A stretch of DNA of 64,000 bases from Heligmosomoides polygyrus polygyrus (taxonomy: Eukaryota; Nematoda; Chromadorea; Rhabditida; Heligmosomidae). Each line of letters begins with the position of its first letter. Position 1 is the first letter of the stretch. Made by a program: the position numbers and the translations under genes. The stretch spans positions 69,786,983 to 69,850,982 of the forward strand of contig OX377201.1 in the NCBI GenBank assembly GCA_947396885.1. The letters run 5' to 3'. Positions 1 to 11,245 of this stretch are shown in pieces. Below the pieces are notes generated by a model, which did not search any database, was not told the origin of the DNA, and worked only from the letters and a program-made list of their open reading frames with translations.

Positions 1-1288
1 CTGACTTAAAGGCAGAACAGACGGTATACTGTTGTGCTTGTGCCTGTGAATGCAAGTATCGTTTTCATAACTGCATTCACAAGCACTCTCCTTCAAATAG
101 GCAAGACGTAATAGAAGAAACTGTCTCCTACCATGTGTTTTTCATAGCTACAAAAAACATTAACTGCGGGAAGCATTCTTCGTTCATGGGTGAGACAATT
201 TAATTCCTCAAATTCTTTCAAGCTGATGTTTCAGAGGCTCTATGCCAGAAAACTGTAGGAGCTCTCGATTGAATTGTTGTACCATACTCGCTCAGAGTTT
301 CTGTAAAAACGATTCGCTTGTGATGCTGAGCCGCCCTTAGCTGGTTAGCACTACCAACTCAAAACGAGTTTGTGAGTCGAGAAAAGCTCTGCGTATGTAC
401 GTGGTCCGCGGCCGATTACGTAGACTCTTTACTTCTTTAAATTATCGTGCATACCGGCCGATATTGACAACTGACCAACGAGGACAAATTGTCGCCTCAT
501 TCGGACCATAAATTAATGGAAGGAGAACTGGGTGCTGTTTTCTCTTCAGGAGCACGAATAATTGTGGAAAAAGTATACGGTAACGGAGAACCTCGATAAC
601 CGTCTTGTAAGTGGTTGCAATGAAGCGTATTCAATAGCTATTTACCAAAAACGCAGTTATTTACTGAGAACAGAACAGAACATTTATTAGCCAAAATGTG
701 ATACAAAGTAAGTTTTGTTCAAAAGGATACATCAAAAGTTGGCTTTCGAAAATTATCAAAATCAGAACGTAGAAATTTGTTGAGCAAAAAGAGTAATACA
801 GATCAGTTTAGCACAAAATATTATGGCAAAATTCAACGATTTAGTCCTTCAACGACAGCAAAAGCGTTTTGTTTCCATGCTTAAACTAAAGTGAGAAACG
901 CTTCTTTTCTTAAGAGTGATTCCGTGATTCATAAACTGAAAAAAGTTGTTATATGTTAAAGCAAGGTATCGTTCATTTTGCCTAAAAACTAATTTGCAGC
1001 TGATCTCACAAATGTACTCTTTGTTTAAGAAAGTTTTCCAGTTTGTAATTAAACGTCCCAGGTGAAGAACTGAGAATCATTGCTGGAAACAAAATGAATA
1101 CGCCGGCAAGCCAATTCACTACGGTCAAGTGAACTCTTATTTGACAGCAGCGAAGTGAGGCGGAGCTCATGAGCTGAGAGTGAGAAGCAGAAAACGTTTT
1201 TGCTGTCCTAAGTAGTATTAGGTAAGTGGAATGGATACCTTCACATGACCAGTATTTACATTCCAGACACGTGCAAACATTTTGGGTG
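1..1288. other. No recognisable feature
   Basis: AT-rich sequence with only short, unsupported open frames. I see no protein family, RNA gene or clear repeat end before the SINE target duplication that begins at 1289. Confidence 0.5.
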
Positions 1289-1301
1289 ATTCTAAAACAT
1301 A

Positions 1302-1616
1302 AAGGATAAAGGACGGCGTTATTCAATCCCTTTTGGGATGCGCCAGCGCATTCTACTTCTACGGGGTGTCGTGGGGGCGAGTTGAATGCGTATTTGGCCA
1401 TACAATGACTTGCGGTGGCCAGCCGATGAACAAGTCAGCGCTTTATCCTTCCCAGGTAAGCCTGGTACCAATTCACCGATCCCGGAGGGATCGTTGAATT
1501 GGTACCAGGCTTACCTGGGAAGGACTTGGTTGGCCTGGGCGGGAAGTCCGAACCAGGAACCTGGTATCGGGTGCAGGCGACAGCCGGCGCCTCTTCCGAC
1601 TGCGCTCCACGCGCCC
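1302..1616 (-). mobile_element. tRNA-derived SINE, copy 1
   Basis: About 315 bp. The tRNA-like head lies at the high-coordinate end and the CCTTTATCC-type tail at the low-coordinate end, so the element points to the minus strand. It is flanked by a 13-bp duplication, ATTCTAAAACATA, at 1289-1301 and 1617-1629. Such long duplications are expected from LINE-type target-primed insertion. The copy differs from the others by an internal inverted duplication (about 1448-1524) around a GGTACC core, so it could fold into a long hairpin. It belongs to the same family as the copies at 23.5, 24.0, 34.6, 35.0, 39.5 and 47.9-48.9 kb. Confidence 0.85.
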
Positions 1617-1629
1617 ATTCTAAAACATA

Positions 1630-3350
1630 CGGGAAGAAATATACGAAAATTTCTAGATACAATCGACCTGACGAAGGGAACACTTATGGTAGATGACTAG
1701 GGCAATCAGATTACGAGTTCTTTGCCACATTCACTCAGTTTGGTTGAGGCGACTTCATTACTATGCGCATGAAAATCACATAGAAACTTCTTCCATTCCT
1801 CTCTTCGTTCTCTTGTGGTCTTCGCTAGAGAATTTCTTTGGTTTGGTTTCCGTATAAGAATCCTTCATTGCCACTCTTCACTTGACGCAACCGCCTTTTC
1901 ACATACTGATATCTAATCGTGAGCTGGAAGGCAAATTCCTATTCATGAATGGATGTCGCAATCTCTTGAGAGTTGTAGCCAGCTGAGCTGCTCAATGGTC
2001 GATGAATATCTCGAATTCGATGGCGGCAACAAATGTGGTCCGACACTGTGCCTACGAAGGGTAAGTCGTTGAGTAATGTAGACTCTACAGCAAGTAATGT
2101 AAGAGACACCTAGAGGTCAAAAAGGTGACAACCTTTCTCGGCCAACCTAACACGTGACATTATTGGCTTAAGGGAAGCAAAATTTGCCAGCCACTCGAGA
2201 AAAACAAAAGGAAAAATGTAGAAATGTATGTAAAGTGTAGAAAAACCCACATAGGACAACAAAAATACGGATACATTCCTCTGTTAGCTGGGAGTGTATT
2301 TGTGGCAAAAAAAAAAACAAAGGATAGGGCCAGGGCAGATAAGTGTCATAGGGCTAGGGAGCAGGAAGGATGGAAATCGGAAATGGCAGAGGCCAAGCGG
2401 TGCTGCGATAAGCAACAAAGGGACATCGACAAATGAGGAACCTCGGAATAGAGCAGGTCCTGTCAGCTTGGTGTGCAGGCATTCTGGGAGAAGCAAAAAC
2501 AGAAATAGCTTCGACACCGGCTTCGCCCCATTTCCAGGTGAACAGCGATTTCTTCCCGTCTGGTTGCTAAGCCCTGACACTGCCGACGAAACGTAGAACC
2601 GGTACGGCGCTGCACGCTACCGTCGGTGAAAAATTGTCCGTTCAACGCCGTTGGAGACCGAAACTGAAACGGCATCGCTTCAGCAGGGACTCCAGATGGG
2701 CAGGTGACATCACGAGCAGACTTTCCCAAAACGGCTCGAAAACCCCGACGACCAACGACCGGAGACCATCTCAGGTTTCGTCAAAACGCAGGAGATTTAG
2801 TCGCAAAATGCTTCTTTGTGGCACCTTGCAGTCTTAGTCCAAGCCGTTTCTGGCTTAAATAACATGAAAATAATTTCAGATAATTCGCGAGAATTAAGCT
2901 TTGCCAGGGAATATCTAAATGGTTCCTTGTTCAATCATCTAGTAAAATTAAGTCCTTCAAAGTTTTCTCAAGGGCGCACACACGCTGATTGCTATGGGAC
3001 ATATTTTCAAGCCCAATTTATTGGAAAGAAGCTTTATATATATTAGTTAGGTTAACATGCGAATATTCACTCACTGAAGTGTAGTGTAATGTTAGCATCA
3101 TTCAATGTAATGTTAGCCTTTTGTCTTGCTTATATGGCTTTTCAAATCATAATCACAACTACCTAGACCACTACAAGTGGTTAACAATGAGAAGCAGAAA
3201 TTCTGTCTTCCTTTCGCCTTCCATACCCCAACGACATGGAGTGGACGCCTCCGGCGCGACGCCGCCAAAATCGAGCCGGCGAGCGGGAGCGACGGCTGCC
3301 ACGCCCCGCACTTGCTGATTGCTTGCTGTTGAACCATCTTTCAGTCTATA
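1630..3350. other. No recognised gene
   Basis: Several open frames of 60-100 codons overlap on both strands between about 2220 and 2840, but none shows a known domain or convincing splice structure. The stretch is less AT-rich than its surroundings, so a decayed repeat is possible. Confidence 0.4.
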
Positions 3351-4197
3351 TACAGTCCCCTTTCGTTATAACGCGCTCGAAGGGACCGGAGAAAATCCGC
3401 GTTGTAACGGGAGTCGCGTCCTAACCAGGACCAACCTTCTTGTACTCTCTTACGCGTGCATTTACATAAAATTGCATACAATTACTAAATTGCAATGAAA
3501 TATGTAACCTGGAAGAGACTTCGAATTCATAGAATAATTCTGGTTATTAATGATGCTTCTGCCTTTAGAGATACTCCTGGCAATATGCCCTGTAAAAAGT
3601 ATGACAAATATGCATGAGAAATAACGAGCACTAGAGATAAGTTAGATGTGATCCACAACAAAACTGCGTAACGTGCTGTTGTGGGACCTTTCGCTGCGAC
3701 CAAAACGCGTCACGCATGACCTAAATCCGCACTCTCTGCATTCCTGGAGGATTTTAGCCCGCTACACTACCAGCGTTAGTAGATCGCGCGCCACATCCGC
3801 GGTATCCTTCTTGCAATGGCGTAAGAGCAACCGCCCATGATGTCGGTCGTGATGTTGCGTGTGATCAAACAACGGCTATTCCTGTTAGTGTATTGTTCTT
3901 TTTGTAGCCGTTAACCAAGATTGTTACGATCTTCTTTATTCGGCTTACGTTTTTTTTTCGCCTTCTTCAGAGCCTGGAATAGCCGATAACGTCTACAAGA
4001 CTACCAGCCCAACATCATTTCATACTACAAGGTACTAGTCTTGACGAAAACAGGAACGTGATCCGACACCACAGTTTCAACGACTAACCTCAGAGGTGGA
4101 TACAGAACCGGACCACCAATACCCGCAGATGGACGTAGACGTGGGTGAATGAGCTTTGGCCCCGAGACAAACCGACTTAATCAGCCTGTGGATAAGA

Positions 4198-4825
4198 TCA
4201 CGAAGATCGAAACCCACAGAGCTGTGCGAAGGGTGCCAGCTCTTGTGTTACTGCCAGGCACTCCTTCTTCCGGTTGACCTGAGGACTCGTAGCTGGGATC
4301 CAAGGTGCTTCTAATGTCCTGCGCGCCGATATGTCACTCTCTCGCGCTAAGATCGACACTGAGACCTCTATCAACGCGCCAGCATGGCATCGAACCCTAT
4401 GTTCCCCCCAAGGAGTCTGGACCTTACCTTTTCTAGGGCCATCCAGATGCTCTTTTATTCTGACACAGAGGGGTCTTCCTGTCTCCCCTATGTAATTCTC
4501 CCCCATTCATTACATGACATCTGATAGGCCACACCCGATGTCATACAGTCACCCTCTTTCCCGTTAGGGCACACAACGCAGGATAGTGGGAGACCCATCC
4601 TATCGTAGATTCGATTTCGAACCAGTTGCATTTTTAAGGTGCTAGGAGGATGTCAATAACCCTCACCACATCGTGGAGATCAGCGTTACGAACACATCTG
4701 CGTATCTCCGCACTTAATTTGTCTGAGATGAAAAGCACGCAAAAGGGTTTTTTCGTACGTTCTTCCTCTTGGCGAACAGTGTAGCTGACTTGCAGCCTGC
4801 GTGCCGTACGCCAGTGCTCTCCTGG
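4198..4825 (-). pseudogene. Penelope-like GIY-YIG endonuclease (left arm, inverted copy)
   Basis: Minus-strand duplicate of the right-arm nuclease. The frame at 4198-4506 shows NYIGETGRPLCVRIKEHL followed by HRVRC, a clear GIY-YIG signature. The linker portion lies at 4634-4825. This copy has no polymerase region of its own; homology with the right arm stops at 4825/5678. The two arms differ at scattered positions, so they have diverged since they arose. Confidence 0.8.
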
Positions 4826-4907
4826 TGCTACCATCGAAGATCCTTCCGCTTTTAAGGTTAGACCAATTATAAGCGGAGTCGATGGCCCTACTGATCGCAT
4901 TTCTTGG

Positions 4908-5640
4908 TTGCTAAACTTGGTTTTAGTTCAACTGCTCAAATTTGTGCCCTCACACCTGCCAAACACCAGTGCTTTTCTGCAAAAACTCCGCGAGACGAGG
5001 CGGAGGAAGGATGTGTCATGGAATCGTTCGATGTTACTGCGTTGTATACCAATGAATGTGTCTAGAGAAAGCGCTCTGCAGGCTGTTTCTAAAATGCTCA
5101 GAGAACACCAAGAAGTGTGAATCTCTATGGCTTGAGTGTAGCTCAGATAATGACGCTGGTTAGCGAGTGCCTTATGTGTAACGTATTCCGATGGTCAGGA
5201 GAGTACTACAAACAGGTTAGAGGGTTGGCTATGGGACAGAGATTGGCTCCTGTCTTAGCTGTGGCTTTCATGTCCAAGGTGGAAAACCCCATTTTGGAAC
5301 GCATGCCTGTATTTTACTGTAGATATATAGATGATTGCTTTACACTGTGCTCCACTCAGAATGAGATAGATGCTTGCTTTGAGCTGTTGAATCAGCAGTC
5401 CGAGCACATAAAGCTCACACGCGAAAAACCTACAGAAAGTTGACTTGCTTTCCTCAACGTCCAAGTCCACCTTGCTCACGGGTGTATCAAAACTCGGTGG
5501 TACCGAAAGCCAAGTAACAAAAACATCCTCATTCACTGCCAATCTGCTCACACTTCTAGTACAAAGAAGAGCATCATTAAAAATATGTTTCGAACCGCCA
5601 CATCAGTTTCGTCTGATTGTGAACAGAAACTGTTCTCGAT
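4908..5640 (+). pseudogene. Penelope-like reverse transcriptase, broken
   Basis: Polymerase core of the Penelope-like element. The frame from 5117 contains an RGLAMG segment (about 5220) and the catalytic RYIDDC box at 5321-5338, matching the YxDD box of Penelope-type reverse transcriptases. The preceding frame, 4908-5120, carries NVSRESALQAV, typical of the region before it, but in a different frame. The frame changes again after 5440. At least two frameshifts make this a pseudogene. The N-terminal part of a full-length protein is missing. Confidence 0.8.
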
Positions 5641-5677
5641 GAATATGGCTCTTAATATTGCGAAAAGTAGTGGGTAT

Positions 5678-6305
5678 CCAGGAGAGCACTGGCATACGGC
5701 ACGCAGGCTGCAAGTCAGCTACGCTGTTCGCCAAGAGGAAGAACGTACGAAAAAACCCTTTTGCGTGCTTTTCATCTCAGACAAATTAAGTGCGGAGATA
5801 CGCAGATGTGTTCGTAACGCTGATCTCCACGATGTGGTGAGGGTTATTGACATCCTCCTAGCACCTTAAAAATGCAACTGGTTCGAAATCGAATCTACGA
5901 TAGGATGGGTCTCCCACTATCCTGCGTTGTGTGCCCTAACGGGAAAGAGGGTGACTGTATGACATCGGGTGTGGTCTATCAGATGTCATGTAATGAATGT
6001 GGGGAGAATTACATAGGGAGACAGGAAGGTCCCTCTGTGTCAGAATAAAAGAGCATCTGGATGGCCTTAGAAAAGGTAAGGTCCAGACTCCTTGGGGGGA
6101 ACATAGGGTTCGATGCAATGCTGGCGCGTTGATAGAGGTCTCAGTGTCGATCTTAGCGCGAGAGAGTGACATATCGGCGCGCAGGACATTAGAAGCGCTT
6201 TGGATCCCAGCTACGAGTCCTCGGGTCAACCGGAAGAAGGAGTGCCTGGCAGTAACACAAGAGCTGGCACCCTTCGCACAGCTCTGTGGGTTTCGATCTT
6301 CGTGA
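5678..6305 (+). pseudogene. Penelope-like linker and GIY-YIG endonuclease (right arm)
   Basis: The open frame from 5585 to 5869 carries the linker between polymerase and nuclease. The GIY-YIG domain follows at about 5990-6305, with an N-terminal motif here damaged to WGELHRETGRSLCVRIKEH and downstream HRVRC and LEALWIP segments. In active elements this nuclease nicks the target DNA for priming. The usual NYIGETG core is disrupted by a frameshift near 6015; the mirrored left-arm copy keeps it. Confidence 0.8.
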
Positions 6306-7449
6306 TCTTATCCACAGGCTGATTAAGTCGGTTTGTCTCGGGGCCAAAGCTCATTCACCCACGTCTACGTCCATCTGCGGGTGTTGGTGGTCCGCTTCTG
6401 CATCCACCTCTGAGGTTAGTCGTTGAAACTGTGGTGTCGGATCACGTTCCTGTTTTCGTCACGACTAGTACCTTGTAGTATGAAATGATGTTGGGCTGGT
6501 AGTCTTGTAGATGTTATCGGCTATTCCAGGCTCTGAAGAAGGCGAAACTCGCTGAAACGTAAGCCGAATAAAGAAGATCGTAACAATCTTGGTTAACGGC
6601 TACAACAAGAACAATACACCAACAGTTTAGCAACGCCATGCCAAGATTTATCGAAAGTCGAACTTGGGCGGCTATTCCTGTAATTATGCCCGGAAAGCAG
6701 AGGGTGCGGGCTCGAGTTTCGACCAGCGCATAATTTTGATCGCAACAAAACATGTAAGGCCTCGTGCATAAAGCCTCTATACCAGCTGTTCTAGGCTCAA
6801 AACAAACTCGTAGAACACTGTTCTGAGCAACTGCGTTTGAACTGACATCTTTTGTTGTTTGCTCCCGATAGAGCCCAGCTTCTAATGACTACCGGAAGTC
6901 TCCCACTGTGCCAAACATATTGCTGACTATGAACGCGTGCCGCGTATGCGCGAAAAATGTTGATGTGCATCGGATACATTGTCGCACAGGTGCTGGACAA
7001 GACTATGAACGAGCCAACATAATGGTAGGTCAGACCAGAGATGCAGTCAGAGTCCTGCTCGTCTTCACTTCCGTGTGGGATCAGAGCTCAGCCCTGGTCG
7101 CGTTATAACGGGAGCCATTTTGAATGCAGATTTCCTCTCAGAACCGCGCTTTAACGGGAGTAGCGTTGTATCCGACGCGTCTTAAGCGGAGTTGATTTGC
7201 ATTGGCGTAAAGGTAGGCTGGAAGGGGCCAGAGAAAATTCACGTTATATCGGGAGTCGCGTCTTATCCGGAGGCGTTAGAACGGGAGGGTACTGTATATA
7301 CAGTTTTCAAGTCAAACTAGGCACTCTTCTAAACAGGCCTAACGCCTCTGAAATCAGGCCGAACATCCTACAAATCAAAACAGGTTCCTCTCACGATAAA
7401 GTAGAGACTATCGAATAATTTTTGTCCAAGGAGAATCTTTAGGACTGTT

Positions 7450-7600
7450 TCTTTAATGATTTAATTCACCAACACAGTAAGTGAAGGCATTGTTTGAGAT
7501 TTTATAAGTTTCCATTATTTGAGGAAAATGATGGTTTAAGGCTTGTTTTGAAGAGCAGAAAGGCGGCCATCTCTTAGTCTCTTGAACAAAAAAATATTTT
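7450..7600. repeat. Dispersed repeat, copy 1 (second copy near 63.7 kb)
   Basis: AAGTGAAGGCATTGTTTGAG and the following AAAATGATGGTTT..AGCAGAAAGGCGG resemble 63695-63785. No termini or duplication could be fixed, so the class is unknown. Confidence 0.4.
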
Positions 7601-7693
7601 GCTCTCCTTGGAGTTTGACCGAAAGGCCTTGACCTGATTTCAAAAGCATCAAATTTTGTTTAGATCAGTGTCCAATTCGTCGTGAGAAGTGTT

Positions 7694-7745
7694 AAACTTA
7701 TTTATTTATTTATGCAAGCACATGATAGTGCGCTCAATACCAAGC
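7694..7745 (-). repeat. 3' end with (AAATA)n tail, possible LINE remnant
   Basis: Read on the minus strand, ATCATGTGCTTGCATAAATA runs into AAATA repeats. A similar end, ATCATGTTCGTGCATTGAAT followed by AAATA repeats, lies on the plus strand at about 26167-26218. Short simple-repeat tails suggest the 3' end of a non-LTR element, but no coding part is attached. Confidence 0.35.
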
Positions 7746-10700
7746 GTTAAACACAACCACTAGAACAGAGCGATAGTAATAATGGCAAACGATTAATCAA
7801 GCTGTAAATTAAGGAAAATCATGAAATAAAACACTAAGAAAGAGAAAAAGGAAAGCACGGATTGCAATTTGAATTTTTTAGAATAGCAGCAAATGTCATT
7901 CCCTACGAAATTTCATAGCGTCTGTTAGTTTGTTTCGCTAAGAGTAGCCCTGCTTTGTTTAATTATAATAAAATTAAATATTTCATAAACGCCCTAAAAA
8001 CATAAAAGGGCAAAGCAAAAAAAGCAAAAAATGACGTGAAGTGTTCAATTTGACGTGAAAAAGCTATAAATAAGGTTTCCACTATGGATCTTAGACTACC
8101 AGATATACTTTTATCACTAACTTGCTACTAATAGTAAGAAGCCTATCATAATAGTAGATACAATAGTAATCAGCTGTTAGTCAACAGCAAAAACCCGCAG
8201 TAGCCAGTTCCCGTAAGCAAGCTCATGCAATACTAGGCAACAAGTAGATCACAGATAGAAGTTGTGTGAGCAAATCTCGTCCGCACCGCCAGCGAATGGC
8301 TGTCGAAGGCGGAAGTATACGTTCCGCCTCCCCAAAGGCAGCTTGTTCCTTTCGAGGCTGGAAAGCGGTGGGTCAGTCTTGCGACATTTGAAGTCGGGAT
8401 AGAGTTAGTTGGACATGATTCGGCGCTTACAACTGTCGATTCAGTGGTATGTAGGGTAGCTGGCGGGATATTTCCAGTCTGAAAGCTTGTTAATTCCGGT
8501 TCCATTTTGCCTTTGTGAACTTCGCGGAAATGCCTGGCACCAGAACTGAGCTTATTTCAGAAGTGCGCTGCTGCTATTTCATACCACGACAACTATTTCT
8601 TGAGAACAATTTAGAAGGAAACAAGTGGAGAGACCTCCCAGGGTGTTAGGTGCACACATTCATGTGACCGAGCGGCCCTCAGAGTAGGAATACAAGCGCA
8701 TGACGCATCGCGCCTCTGCGCTGTGCTTGAGGCTTCAACGGACAAGACTATTCAACAAAATTATTAGGCCCGAATGAGGTAACCGATGAGCAGGAACAGG
8801 GGCGTCATTGAAGGACGGACCTGCAGAGAGCTACACAAACAGCTATCAGATAAACGAATAATGGGAAGTTCTTTCAGCCCGCAGGATAGAAGATGCCTCA
8901 TTAACAAAGTGGAAGAGCCGACTGATGTTCGGCATCTGGGCACCGGTCTGCTTGAAAATGACGCAATCCAATACACCCTGTAGCTGGAAAAAGCTCCCTT
9001 CTAATGCAAGAACTGTTTCCTAAATCAAAAGATGGTGCATCTCCTTATTCCTAGGACTAGCTTGAAGCACCAAATTGAAGCTCTGCCAATAATTCTATTG
9101 TTATATTGCTTTCAATGCGAAATATTCAACAAGGTCATTAAATGTAGTCAGAATTGAAGAACGGCAAAATCCTTGCATGGAACTCGTCAGAAGAAGCTTG
9201 GTTGATTTTATTTCAAGTAATTTTTCTACTTGAAACTGATTCCCAAGATCTACAGGAATCGAGATCCTGGAGAGTATCCTGTAAAGAAACCTCACCGCTG
9301 TTTTAAACATTGTTTTGCATACACTTCCATCTCGTACTAGCAAAAATTTAAAATGTATCTAACCAGCGCTATGAACACAGCGATTCTTTTATAGTTTGTC
9401 TTCGTTCAGGAAGGGTTGCAACTGCTTATTGAAGAAGTTCGTTAGTGGCAAAGCACAATAGTTATCACCACCATATTGAACATCCTTGTGACAAATTAAT
9501 GAGAATTAAATGTGATGAATTTTCTATTGTTTCCTCCGTGTTCCGATTTCCTGCTTTTTTGAGCTCTTCCGTTTCGCCTGGGTAGACTACTCGTGTAATG
9601 GAGTCTGTCCGACCGGCATCTGTTAGGTCGTCGCCACCGTAAACCCTACATTTGCTTCAGAAGCAGTGTAGAATATTCGGAACAAACAATTAACTACAGC
9701 CATTTATGTGTGCTACAATCTGCTATCTGTATCCTAAATGATAGTGCAGCTATATGCGCTGAATATTCAGCCGTCCGAGCCATGAACACAGCCCTGCTGA
9801 GACAATTCTCACATACTGACAATCGACAAAAATCAGATGAGGAGACTGGTTCCATGGCCAAACAGGGGAACAGGCTTCTACTAGAAAAGGATAATAAACG
9901 CACACCACTTCAACTGCAAACATAATGCATTTCGGAGTCACCAGGGAAGCATCGACTATGATCCAATCTGTCATGGCGAATTTGTTGAACGCGGACGACT
10001 CAGCAGAATAACCAGCAACACCAATCAGGAGAATAGAGCGAGTAATGTGAACGAAAAGCGAGTGGGAAACAGCCTGCACGATCAGTATGGCGGATGATGA
10101 GATGGGGATGAAGATGACGATGTGAGGGAGCTGAGAACGTGGACAAAGGCACATAACGATGACAAGGAGACGCCGCTGTAAAGCCTATCGAGGACATAGA
10201 AGGGATTATTACAACAAGCACAACAGAAGTAAAGTCAACAACAACAAGACCTGAGTCCTTGGACGGATGAAAGAATGAGGAGGGACAGAACGACGATAAC
10301 AACGGAGAACAATCTGACAACAGATCTGGAATCGGACTCACAGCAGACGCCGCCACGGCACGCGGGCTTCGAGAATTCAATCGGGAGCCAGGGCTGCTGG
10401 GAGCGGAACGCAGGTCAACGCCGCCGCCGGCTCCTAGTTCTTTTTAAACCAGAGGGGAGAGGAAGAATGCATGCTGGAGACTCCATAGTATATCCATGGC
10501 CTATGCAGCTCTAGAGATGAAACCCCCAACAACAGAACAAGAGGATACGTACCCAGACGAGGGAGAAACTCATTCTGAGGTTCACCTGCAGTAGGCGGAA
10601 AGTGGTAGTTCTGCTCCAGAACGGTGGAGTGGTGTGAGCTGCATGCGAAGTGAGGTCATAGATGACCAAGAACTTAACCTATCAGACATTGAAAGAGGGG

Positions 10701-11085
10701 AACACCGAGGAGACGCTCTATGAAAGGTGGGCCTCTTTTTGGTTAGCTGGAAGAAAGCAGCTTCCAAATGACCGAAACTGATTCGCTCCTCTCGTCCGCT
10801 CAACTAACTACGACCCACGGACGAACACTTAGATGCTCGCAGAACTTCTACGTGTCACGTCAGTGAGAATGAAAAATCACATGAAGAACACCAGAATGCC
10901 GTGATGGCGGCGAGAGCATCGGGGTTGACGAAGGAAACGGTGAGCCACACTAAACGCCGTACAAGCAAATGGGTGAAACTCAAGAGGGATCAGCTAGATC
11001 CATCCGCCCTTTCTTTCCCTGTGCTGCTCTTCTACGATGAGCAAGTAAGCCAGCTGCAGTACACCAAGAAACATATAATCGACTT

Positions 11086-11245
11086 CTATGACTTCTGCTG
11101 CACAGCGGGAGCACAGTTCACCCTCGGCACCAGCCACGACGGTTCGCCTCCGATGCGAGAGAGAATGCGCTCGTAAAGAGGGCCGTCGGCGCTGGAGTGC
11201 TGCTCGTCGGGGTAGTCGGCCTCGACTCTTCGGCGCTTCGCCAGC
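11086..11245 (-). CDS. P5B ATPase exon 29 (residues 1136-1188 and stop)
   Basis: Acceptor TTTTCAG; completes Arg1136 and encodes a basic then mixed cytosolic tail ([12 protein letters not shown]..) ending QQKS before TAG at 11088-11086. Confidence 0.88.

Larger units (their letters stand above)
3886..6668 (+). mobile_element. Penelope-like element with inverted arms
   Basis: A 2.78 kb insertion flanked by a 13-bp duplication, CGGCTATTCCTGT, at 3873-3885 and 6669-6681. The plus-strand part carries a reverse transcriptase followed by a GIY-YIG endonuclease, the domain order that defines endonuclease-bearing Penelope-like elements. A second, 5'-truncated copy lies on the minus strand, so 3882-4825 and 5678-6625 form inverted arms of about 950 bp around the RT part. 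Such mirrored partial copies are known for this class. Frameshifts and stops show that the element is not active as it stands. Confidence 0.85.
3660..6755. repeat. tRNA-like dispersed repeat split by a Penelope-like element
   Basis: The left part (about 3660-3885) and the right part (about 6669-6755) resemble parts of a repeat seen once more at about 26225-26410. Shared landmarks are GTTGCG..GATCAAACA on the left and GATCGCAACAAA on the right. The right part has a tRNA-B-box-like GGCTCGAGTTTCGAC. The two parts are separated by the Penelope-like element, whose 13-bp target duplication derives from this repeat. Whether it is a second SINE family is inference. Confidence 0.45.
3353..7294. mobile_element. 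TA-flanked inverted-repeat DNA element, interrupted
   Basis: The left end begins CAGTCCCCTTTCGTTATAAC after TA (3351-3352). The right end, read in reverse complement, begins CAGTACCCTCCCGTTCTAAC before TA (7295-7296). CAGT termini with a TA target are typical of pogo/Tigger-like Tc1-mariner relatives, so I infer a non-autonomous element of that kind. Several degenerate copies of a TTATAACGGGAG motif occur near the right end. The interior has been opened by another repeat, itself split by a Penelope-like element, and only about 100 bp (left) and 210 bp (right) look original. No transposase is visible. Confidence 0.6.
7297..11085. other. No recognised gene; possible decayed coding DNA at 9.7-11.0 kb
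   Basis: From 7297 to about 9700 I see only short frames and AT-rich DNA. From about 9700 to 11000 the base composition is more coding-like, with overlapping frames on both strands (for example 10275-10514 and 10901-11176 on plus), but no family is recognisable and every frame is soon broken. It lies just downstream of the ATPase stop codon, so the lowest-coordinate part of its 3' UTR is somewhere below 11086. I found no clear AATAAA for that gene. Confidence 0.35.

Noticed and set aside
3870..3886. Treating the two Penelope-like arms as two separate insertions
   Set aside because: Only one pair of target duplications was found, at the outermost ends.
8764..8983. Overlapping frames on both strands at 8.8-9.0 kb
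   Set aside because: No motif, no splice context and no family similarity that I can name.
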